The notes below the pieces were generated by a model. It was given only the letters and a program-made list of their open reading frames with translations, made no database searches and was not told where the DNA came from. From Hirundichthys speculiger (Eukaryota > Chordata > Actinopteri > Beloniformes > Exocoetidae), in assembly GCA_018398805.1 (NCBI GenBank), contig JAGFBZ010000852.1:208501-272500 (forward strand): a DNA stretch of 64,000 bases, read 5' to 3'. Position numbers and translations under genes: made by a program. This document shows positions 1 to 10,900 of the stretch, one piece after another (positions within the stretch are counted from its first letter, which is position 1; the number at the start of each line of letters is the position of its first letter).

Positions 1-292
1 CACTGTTTAAATAAATGAAACTGTTTTTCTCAACACATCTTTTATTCATTTTGTCCAGCATTTACAAGCTGCCTGTCAGCCATATAATGTGTAATTGATG
101 CTTTCAGTTCAATTAATTCAAACAAAGTCATTGGAACACTCACAAGATGTCACCAAAATATCTTTGTCCTTTTAAAATCTTTCGGAAAATGATGTAAATG
201 TATTGTAAGATGAATATCGATGTATATCGTACCGTGAGCTGAATATCGTGTATCGCGTCATATCACGAGATTCGTGTATCGCTACAGCCCTA
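1..292. mobile_element. hAT-like fragment ending GCTACAGCCCTA
   Basis: Cut by the window edge. It shares ATATCGTATCGTGAG-type sequence and the right end GTGTATCGCTACAGCCCTA with copies at 27329-28386 and 46137-46252. Confidence 0.65.
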
Positions 293-378
293 GTTCTGAG
301 TAGCTTAAGTAATGAAATTAAATTAAGTCGGCATTTGATCTGATTGTTTTAACAAAGATTATGCTGAAAAATGTTTTG

Positions 379-1510
379 TAGGGCTAGGCAAGTTAACGCG
401 TTATTATCGTGTTAACGCATTATTTTATTAACACCGACATTTATTTTATCGCGCGTTAACGCATGTTGCTCACATGCTTTTGATCTGAAAAGTCTGTTAC
501 TGGCTGCTGCAGAACCAGAAAACACTTGGCAGGTAAACATGCAGTAAAGCTAAAATAGACATGGAGAACGGTAAAAATCCGTGAACTTTGCAGTTCAGGT
601 AACAACTCAGGTAGCAATATTAACAATTCTGTCTAAAAAAACAGAAAATTCTGGACTGCAACAAAAATTCCACGTCATTCCTCCATGTTCCATCAGATCT
701 GCTCCATGTGTTCACTGTCCTGCTGTTCTCTAGCTGGTTACTGCAGTGCAGCTCCATCTAGTGGCACAGATGTGTAATGACAACAGAAAGTCTCGACCTC
801 GATTATAAAACAAATTCTGTCTTGTGGCCCGTTTTTTCATTTTGTATTTTTCATCCAAGTCTAAAATTGAAATATAAAAAACAACAGGCATTTTTCGTTT
901 TTTTTTTTTTTTTGTGTTAAATTAATAAAACGAAAAATGTAATAAAATGTCAGTTTTTATTTTTTTGTATTTTTGATTGACAATTGAAAATGGAAAGAAT
1001 GATTGATACACGGATTGGTAAAGTTACTGAACTTTAACATGGACATTTTCATTTTAAAGTTCTCCCAGACGGAGGATTCAACAGAAACAAGGTTATTTGT
1101 AACAACTGACAAGTTGAACTCCCCGTTAAAAGTTTCTGCTGTTACCTCAGAAATTACCTGTTTTAATGTTCTGATTGTGCTGAGCCACAATCATTTTGTT
1201 GGATTTTGTTTGTTGACTTTTTTATTACTTTTTTATAAAAACAGGATGACATTAATGCCCTGCCAGTGGCAATAAGCTTTATTTTATTTTACATTTTTTA
1301 AGATGAGATTTATTCTAAATATGTTTTACTGACAAGTGCTGATGTTAAAAGTCTTTGAACAACAAATGTTATGGCACTTTAGTTCATATGGGAGCAGGAC
1401 ATTTAAATAAAAGTGCATTTTACACTACTTTTAAATTCATGATTTGATTTTGCGTATACAATGCGATTAATCGTGATTAATCAGGGAAATCATGTGATTA
1501 ATCACAATTT
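379..1510 (+). mobile_element. hAT-type element, family with GTTAACGCG ends (copy 1)
   Basis: Begins TAGGGCTAGGCAAGTTAACG and runs to GATTAATCACAATT. The right terminal repeat is missing. It is closely similar to the copies at 38400 and 43768. In an upstream GALNT7 intron; no transposase recognised. Confidence 0.75.
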
Positions 1511-1739
1511 TTTTTCCCCCACAACTTCGTTTTAACTCCATGCTAAAGGCTAACGTGTCATTTTAAAGAAGCTTATTCCCAGTAATTCTCATATTTTTCC
1601 ATTCCCTCTCAAGAAAAGATTGCAACTGTGAAGGTTTCAGAAATTTTTGCGACCCAAAATATCAGAGTAAGTGGAGATGGGGGCTCAGTGGAAGTTGCCG
1701 AGCCCAAACCAAGGTCTGTTTGTGTGTGTGTGTCTGTAG

Positions 1740-1922
1740 GACAGTATGCACAGTGCCTCTGATAGATTACATAGATGGTAATGAGTACACTATGGAGCCC
1801 CAGCAGGGCGGCGATGAGGACGGCCTGGCTCGAGGAGCCTGGGACTGGAGCCTGCTCTGGAAGAGAGTGCCGCTCAGCCAGAGAGAGAAGGCCAAGAGAA
1901 AACACACCACGCAGCCCTACCG
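1740..1922 (+). CDS. GALNT7: GALNT7 alternative exon, copy A
   Basis: 183 nt. It completes a split Arg codon, encodes [20 protein letters not shown], then the conserved [15 protein letters not shown], and ends PY plus two bases of an Arg codon. The acceptor is a TG-rich pyrimidine tract ending tgtag; the donor is CG|gtacac. Length and phase equal those of copy B 252 nt downstream. The predicted peptides match at about 40 of 62 positions (hand count). This copy differs most in the [15 protein letters not shown] loop and in the KAKRKHTTQ tail. It is less like the human reference exon, as I recall it, than copy B is. Confidence 0.9.
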
Positions 1923-4900
1923 GTACACACACCGCACAGCCGGCATGTGGAAACTCATCCCTGATCTTTCTTTGTCTCCATCTCCCATCCCTCGACCCCC
2001 ACCTGTCTCATCCCGTACTGTGTCCCGCTCCGTCCTCGTCTGTGACCCCCCCCCCCCCCCCCCAAATCTTTGTGCCGTGACTCTTTCTGTGTTTCCGTGT
2101 CATGCGCACCCCCTCCCCCCCACTGCACCCGTGTTTCCTGTATGCATGTATGTTCCCCACATCCACCCCGTCAGAACCGTCTGTACGGTGCCTCTGATCG
2201 ACTCCATCAACAGCGAGAGGTACACCATCGAAGCCCAGGGTAAAGGAGACGACAACGGCTTTGCTAGAGGAGCCTGGGACTGGAGCATGCTCTGGAGGAG
2301 AATACCTCTGGGAGACAGAGAAAAAAAACTCAGAAAAACTCTAACCGAGCCATATAGGTACAGAAAAACACAGGGACATTGTCAACAAGGACAAGAAAGA
2401 CATCTAAATGACCGGCAGTAATTTTTTTTTATGATATGTTTGACATTAGTGCTGGCTCTAGTCTCTGAAAAAATGTTCTACTCAAACCAAATATTACATC
2501 TCATGTACTAATGTACTGCATATCATAAACTAAATCAAGCTGTCTCCGACTGATGGGGAGTAAGCTACTGGTGTGCTGTCCTCTAGCTGTCCCTCTCCTG
2601 CAGATCTGGATGTTTGTCTTCGCTCCAGTGTGTTGTCGGCCTGTTTCTGTCCTGCACCTTCTCAGACTGCTTTCACACAAAACCCTGTTGTTTGCGAGCT
2701 GGGAAAATGTTACCAACCGATCCTGGATGCCGTTAAAATAACACCGGTCACAGTTCTGTCTCATTTCTACTAAAGTCCTTCCCTCTCAGCTGACTGGCTG
2801 CTCCTGTCACCTCTTCAACCTCGAACTGACCTGCAGGACGTCTCCAACGGTTGTCTCACATATTAAAACGTGTTGCCAGGTGCTGCATCACTGATCACTG
2901 ATGCGGTTGAATTTTATTCCAAAGTGGCTCCAGCTTATGAAGAGTGATCACTTATTTTTCGCGGTTTTTTAAAATTATATTATATATTTCTGAAAAATCT
3001 GCGAATAACTAAAACCGCGGAACTTAAACTGCGAATTGGCGAGGGATCACTGTAGTTGGGATTCGGCCTCGTGAAAACCACTTCCTCGTAGCTTTTCAAC
3101 AGTTGTATCGTAGACCAGTGGCTTCCAACCTTTTTCCGCCACGAACCGCGGGTTGGGGACCCTTGTCGTAGACGACCGAATCTCATACAGTGTTGGGCAG
3201 CGCGTTTACTAGATCGATCCAAATATCGATAATATCAATACCTATAACCTAATACCTATAATACCTATAGAATTTTGCTGAAATTCTATCCTAGTTTTAA
3301 ATAAAATTATCCAAAGACAAAAATCACAAAAACACCAAAAGGTCAGCAGTTTCATGATAGATCAAGCTTAACATGAAAAAGTATCGGTATTTGGTATCGT
3401 TATCGGCGATACTAGCCCTGTATTTACTTGGTATCGGATCGATACCAAAATTCCCAGTATCGCCCACCTCCAGCGTTTACATGACATTAGAATTAAAAGT
3501 ATAGCTTCAGTCTGACTGGAATCGCATGTAAACATGTCGGCCCAACCAAACTCCTAACAACGTGGTTGAAGTTGAGCTAATCAGTTTGAGGTCTGTTAAT
3601 GACCTACGAGTCTGAAGACTGATTCATACGTCTGCGTCAGAGCGAAGGCATGAACCCTCCACCGTAAGATACACCAGACTGACGTTACGTGCACGTCCCT
3701 CCAAATGCAACTTCGTGTCACGTCAACCCGGACTGCAAGAAACGTGATTGGTCAGTTTGATAGGTCATGTCCTTCTTCACCTTGGTTGTTTGGGTAGTTG
3801 GGTAGAACGGTAGATTTATCGGCGCCGTCTCACATAAGAGGCGCTTCGTTTGCTCTGTTGCTAAGTTTTACCGTGTATCGTACAAGAGACGCCCTAACCC
3901 TAACCCTAACCCTAACCCTAACCCTCTGGCTGCTGGTCTGTTTCTGCCTGTTACGTCATTACTGTCTGATGTCGGTGTTCTGCCAGAAATGTCCCGTCGT
4001 TGAACGTCTAACACCGATTAACGGCCGAGGGGTTGAAGCGTGCGCTGACACGTGTGCCCGTATGTCTCCGCCCCTGCAGGTCTCCCGCCATGGCAGGAGG
4101 TCTCTTTGCTATAGAGAGGGACTTCTTCTTCGAGCTGGGTCTGTATGACCCCGGACTTCAGATATGGGGAGGAGAGAACTTTGAGATATCGTACAAGGTA
4201 GACGTGGACTTTAAAGACGTGGACGGGTTTTAAGCTTCTCTTGGCTCACGCCTGTTTTTAAACGCTGTCCTGTAGATCTGGCAGTGTGGCGGTCAGCTGC
4301 TCTTCGTGCCCTGCTCTCGTGTCGGCCACATCTACAGACTTGAGGGATGGCAGGGAAACCCCCCGCCTGCACACGTCGGGTCCTCACCCACTCTGAAGGT
4401 AGGGTGACCCACCTCCTCTTTTAAACTTGTTATTTTTCATGTGATCTTAGTGGCTCTCAGTATTGACTCAATCACCATGACTTTATCGATTTAACAAAAA
4501 TGAAGGCAAAAAGTTTTCAGATGATTCAGCAGTTTATAGATAGCAGGAAACAACTACTATACCAGCTTCTAAGCACAACTCTTAACGGTTCCACTACAAC
4601 CAAGTTGCGGTATGTTTTTTGAGTGAGTCCTCGTACCATCTGCAAACTGAAGGCCACGTTCCACATGACGGGGGGACATCAGAGACAGTCCAAGAAGACC
4701 GTTTCCTCATCCTGTCAGCACTTAGGAACCGTAGGAAGACTTCTACAGATTTGCAGGATGATATGCTCAACGGCTCTTTGTCCAGACAATCCAGAACAGA
4801 CTGCAGGCAGCAAATCTCTGGTCTCGTAGGTCTCCCAGGAGCAGGGTTATAATAGTTTTGAATTTTCCATTAGTTTTAGTTTTTATTTAGTTTTTAGTTT

Positions 4901-7900
4901 CTCCATTTCTCTTTTGGCCAGCCAATGTGTTCTTTGGTAAATTGTATCCTCTTCAGCACATGTCTTTTTTTTAACAGTGGGACTTTGCGGGGGCTTCTTG
5001 CTGATAGATTAGCTTCACACAGGTGTCTTCTAATTGTCACAGTACTCACAGGTAACTTCAGACTGTCTTTGATCATCCTGGGCTGGAATACCTGTTCACA
5101 GATGCCAGAAGTTGGTCGACTCCATGTAACACAGATGTGAAGCGGTTCTCAGAAACAGTGGCTATACAACTAAATATTAGTTTGGTGATTCATAGGAATG
5201 CTGAATCCTGGATATTTTTCAGTTTATACAGTAAATATTTGAGTTTGTAAAGTAAAATGCAGACACTGCTATTTTTTTGAACAGCCCAATGTTCATTTTT
5301 CTTCATTTTCTGTAAGGTGAGTAAAGAATTTCTGCTTTTTTCTTCATGTTTTGATTTAGAATATAATGTGCAGTGTTCCCAATGCATGGAAACAAAAACC
5401 ATTATAAGGATTTTGGGCTTTACTTTTTTGAACCGACTGCTATTATTTTGAACACAACTGTACCTGTTGATTAGGGGTGAGTATTGGCAAGGACCTCCCA
5501 ATACCATATGTATCACGATACTTGGGTCACGATATATTATTGCAATATCGCGTTATCACGATATATTGCGATATTCTACCTAGTTAATATCAAAATTAAA
5601 AGTAGAGATGAAAAATCAAGTTGCTGTATATGTTCATCAGATGATATTGATCATTCAGAGGACAAACTGAGTCAAAACCATTTGCTTCAAAACAACCTAT
5701 TTATTGTTTATTATTAGTGTTTTTGCACATTTAAGTGACCATTACAACATACTGATGATATCGATATTAGGAGCTTAAAAATCGATATTAAATTGGGCGG
5801 CCGAAAATCGCGATATATTGCCAAATCGATTTTTTTTCACACCCCTACTGTTGATGATGAACATCACCTGGCTGCTGCTTACCTTCTAAAATCCTTTGGG
5901 TGCTTAGTATTACCCACCTTATCATTATTGTTGTTATTATCTCTTTTTGGCTTCATCTTTGTTAAATAAATAAAGACAGTGAGAAAGTTGTCTTGTCGTC
6001 ATATTTTCCCGATACCTACTATGTTCATGCCTGTGTGTTTGTGCCCAGAACTACGTTCGTGTGGTGGAGGTTTGGTGGGACGAATATAAAGACTACTTCT
6101 ACGCCAGCCGCCCTGAGACCCTCACTCTGGCCTACGGAGACATAAGTGAACTGAAGCGCTTCAGGTGCACACTTTTAGGCTTCACACAAAACCAAACATG
6201 CGGTCTATGAAACTGTCTGCCCGTCTGTTCCTTTTGAGAAGCGCTCTTGGCATGAATATCATCTGTAAAAGTAGACACGACTCTGTTTGCTTTCAGGGAG
6301 GAACATCGGTGCAAGAGCTTCAAATGGTTCATGGAGGAAATAGCGTACGACATTCCAGTGCACTACCCTCTTCCTCCGAAGAACGTTGAATGGGGGGAGG
6401 TAAAGACGCACTGAGCATGCTCAGGACGGCCGGCGCTGCTGGTTTCAGCAGTTTTCTGACGTGTCTGGGTCCGTGTGTGCAGATTCGGGGCTTCGAGACG
6501 AGTTACTGCATTGACAGCATGGGACACAACCAGGGGGGGGCTGTGGAGATCGGTCCATGCCACAGGATGGGGGGCAACCAGGTAACTAACCCCCCGCTGC
6601 GTCGCTCTCCCTCCATCTTGTATTTCAATTCAGTCGGGTGTTCCAGATCAGGCCTGCTGTAGTAGGTTTGGATTCACTTTTTAAAATCTGTTATAATTAG
6701 GGCTGGGCAACGTTTTAAATTTTTAATCGCGGTTAATCGCATTATTTCCCTGATTAATCAGGATTAATCACATTGTATACACAAAATCAAATAATGAATT
6801 CAAAAGTAGTGTAAAATGCACTTTTATTTAAATGTTCTGCTGCTATATGAACTAAAGTGTCATAAATTTGTTGTTCAAATGCGTTAACGTGATAGTAACG
6901 CATAAATTTTCCCAGCCCTAATTTTATTAGAACAATGTGTAATTTCTATAGTCATTTTTTAGCAAACCTGAACTTTTGGTTCAATTATTTTTGCTGCCCC
7001 CCCCCCCCCCCCCCCCCCACCCCCCCCCCACTTCATATCTCCTACTCTGCTCTGCGCTGTGTGCGTGCATGTCTGTGCAAAAAAAAAAAAAAAAAAAAAA
7101 ACGACACAATATAGCTAATACTCCCTGCTGCACACTGTGAGAATGAGAGCACCACTGCCCCCTACTGTAGTACTTGTGCAATTACACTTTATTCCAGTAC
7201 GGCGGAAAAGAAAGCATGTTCCCTGACATCGCGCCCCACTATTAGAGAGGGACTGGTCTAACTTAACAGAAACTGGGCTTTGACACCAGACGAGGGTCTG
7301 TATAATCAGTTTAACGTTGCACTGCTCGCGACCTGCAGGAAGCCCAGGTGTGTGTTCAGGTTTACTCCTGAGGACTTTAGTCTGAACTCCACTTGTGTGT
7401 CCGTCTGCAGCTGTTCCGCATCAACCAAGCCAACCAGTTAATGCAGAATGACCAGTGCCTGACCAAAGGAGACAGTTCAAGCGTCATTATCACTCACTGC
7501 GACAAGAACCAGAACACCGAGTGGAAGTACTTCAAGGTCAGACTCCTTCACCGTCTTTTATGTCTCGGTTTTAACGCCATCAGGTCATTCTTTACTGGCT
7601 CTATCGTCATTTTACAGATTTATCTGTCAATGAATAAGAATTGATGAAATCCCCCCCCCCTTTCTTTCCAGGATCTCCACCGGTTCACTCACATGCCAAC
7701 AGGTAAAAATATCTGCCCCGCATTCATCAGTTACTCTTTTAATGTATTTATCCATTAATGTCATCCTTAATAACCTTTTACTTCCATCAGTCCAGATGAA
7801 GCAGAAGATTGTGCTCAAACAATCTTTAGAGGCAGTTTTTTTTTTTACTGCATGCGACAACCACTAGATGGCAGTGCAGTCAGGGTCTTTGAGTCATTCG

Positions 7901-10900
7901 GTGGAGCAGATATTAGAGCAGAGACGTATTTCATGCGTTCGTGGTCTTGCTGGCTGCACAGGTCACGTTCACTGAGTCATGCAGAGTCCGTTCATCTCTG
8001 GCCTGTATCGTAGTCACATCACAGGTTTCTTTACCGTACAACACTATATCGATTAACTGAATGATGAACTGATGCCATTTTGATTTGTTTCAGTCTGATT
8101 CAGGACCCAGCGATGGAAATAAGACGATATCACACGCTTACTGAACACGGTCACTTCCATTTTTGCTAAATTGCAGTCAGTAACTTCCTTTGATAAAAAA
8201 ATAGGCTCCAGAAGACCACCTGATGGCTTTTTATGGATGTCTGATCAGTCTTGGTGGTGTTTTTAAAGCCACAAACGTAACATATCTGCAGTGATTCCCA
8301 AAGTGTGGGCCGTCGCGGTACTGCAGGTGGGCCACGAGAGGTCATTAAAAATAAACAAATATGTTTTAAATCTTCGATCTTTTTTAATTGTTTTTTAATT
8401 ACTGTAAAATATTCATGACATGATTTTTTTTTTAAATTAAGAAGTAATAAAACAATCCAGTTAAGTGTTATTTTACTGAAATCTTAACTTAATATGACAA
8501 GTGTCACCTTATTTGTTGACCCCTTACATTAATATCAGAACACAGCTTCTAGTCCTGAATGTTGATCACAGTTGTGATTAAAGGTTTGGGTGGGCCGTGG
8601 AGATTTTTCAAAATCTCAGTGAATTTTTGAATTATAAAAAGTTAAAACATAATCTTGGCTAACTGGCTGGTTTCATCTGGTTTCATGGACGGGTAAAGCT
8701 GAGTGTCTCCATAACGCTCAAAGTTTATACCATAATGATTAATAATGAAGCTTAACAGAAGCATGTATAGAGTCTAAACCTGCAGGTCAAAACTGACCCA
8801 CCACTTCAGTTTATCTGCTCTGCAAAAGCCTGCAAAGACGGTCATAGACTTCTTACGAGAACATTTCAGATGCGACTGTATTTACATCAATCATTTGGAC
8901 CAGCCAGGACACCGTCCAGCAGCTGTTTTAGGATGGAAAGTAGCAATTTTACTTCAGAAAGTCAAAATTTGACAAGTCAAGGTGCTAATTTGTCGAGAAT
9001 ACCCAATTTTACAATATTTACCTTATTACAGAAAAAAATGTCTTTTATTAGTTTTTAGTTTTAGGGTTTTTTTTTAAATGAAGAAGTCATGACTTTTTTT
9101 CAAATTTGCAGTTTTACAAAGAAAAAAAATTATGTTACAGTGGCCACGGTTGCATAATGTTTTATAATTCGGAATTAATTATTCCGAATTAAATAATTCC
9201 GAATTAAACTATTTTCCTTCGAGTTTACATGGAAATAGTAATTCCGAATCGAGGTTTACATGGAAAACACGTTTAATCGGCTTTATCCAATTCTGCTTAA
9301 GGTCTGGGGGTTGGGAAGGGTTCTGATTGGATGGGGGGGGCGGACGTCTTTACGTATTTACGTCTACCGGAAGAAAACAAACTTACTCGATTAGCAACAA
9401 CATGGAGGACTACATTATTAGCATCCTTGTGTGTTTTTGTGTTTCCTGCCATCTGTTCTTTTCATTATTTCCAGTTCCTCCAAGCTATTTATTAAATAAA
9501 TCGTCTCTGCTCTTGACCACCGTTTACTGCGTGCTGCCATCTTGAAACTTTGTTTTGAAAACAAGCCCAGCGTGGAATATAAGCGTCATCGCGACAGACG
9601 GGCAAGAGAACAAGCATGCGCAGAAAGACGGGAATTAATTTAAAGAGGAATGAGTGTTTACATGACCGCGGAATTATTCTATTCAGATTTAAAATCAGAA
9701 TAAACCATCCACTTACTTCGGAATTAAGTTTAATTCAGAATGTACATTTTCATTCAGAATTAGGTGTTTACATGGTAATTTTTAATCATTTTAAATTGGA
9801 TTTAATTTTAATTCTGAATTAAAGAGGAATTAAACTTCCCATGCAAGTGTTGAATATTGCGATTTTTGCTAAATTTGAGATTTTATTACAAAATTTCTCT
9901 TTTAAATTTGCATTAGCAAGTCGTTATATTGCAAAATCCACCTTTTTAATAAGAGAAATTAATGATTTAAGTACAAAAACTTATTTTTAAGCGTACCCGA
10001 ACAAAGCAGCTACGCTTCGCCACCACACAGCGCAGCTCGCTCAGTTAACCGTCGCCACCAAGAAGAACAACGAAAGGAGCGAGAATCCCAGCTTCCAAGA
10101 CTCCAAGTGTCTTTCAGAAAAGACATTTTTAGATCAGCACAGTTTAATCGTAACTGAGCAGGTCTGTCCTGACCAGAACCTTCGAGAAACACCTGCAACA
10201 CAGAACCTCTGCTGTGACGAGGATGTGACCCGGTATGAAGCAGAGTTCGACACTCCGGATCTTCCTTTAATCCCAGGAACGTTCTCTGTGATAATGTCGT
10301 GATCAACCATGTCAACACTGAGATCTAACGGGACAAGTCTCCTGTCTGAGATCGTGTTCCAGATCTTCTTTTTGGTTCGTAAATGAGAGAAGTTGCAAGC
10401 AAGAGGAAGACGTAAGAGAAAACACCACAAATGATACAAATCCCACTAAAAAGTTCAGTCTAACTGAAATCTTTTCTTCATTTATTTAACAGGTTCAAAC
10501 GTCATGATTCTTCAGTCCTCAGTGATCATTGTGTTTAGAAAATAAAAGTGAGATTGTTGAAAAATGCGTACCTGAATGTGTTTGAAGCACAGAGGGACTT
10601 GTGGTGATGTGACTCCTGGTTAGTAGGGATGCACGATAAATATCGACCCGATAACTATCGGGCCGATAACAGGAAATTATGACGTCATTCCGATAAGTCC
10701 GATATCATGACAAATAGCCCCGATAACATATATATTTCTGTCAACACAGCAGTGCCTCGCTCCCTCTGAGCCTTGAATGACCGGCAGTGAATGTTATGTT
10801 CAAGTGATGTCGGCATAATCAGAAAAATGATTATTCAATAAGGAAAATCAAGAATACCCCCTCATGCCAGAAAACAACTCGTTAACTTGGTCATAATTTT

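Noticed and set aside
1720..2421. A single 233-codon open frame across both GALNT7 twin exons
   Set aside because: It is exon A, intron and exon B read through. Both exons have splice sites at the expected places and the intron part has no family similarity. Kept only as a possible intron-retention observation.
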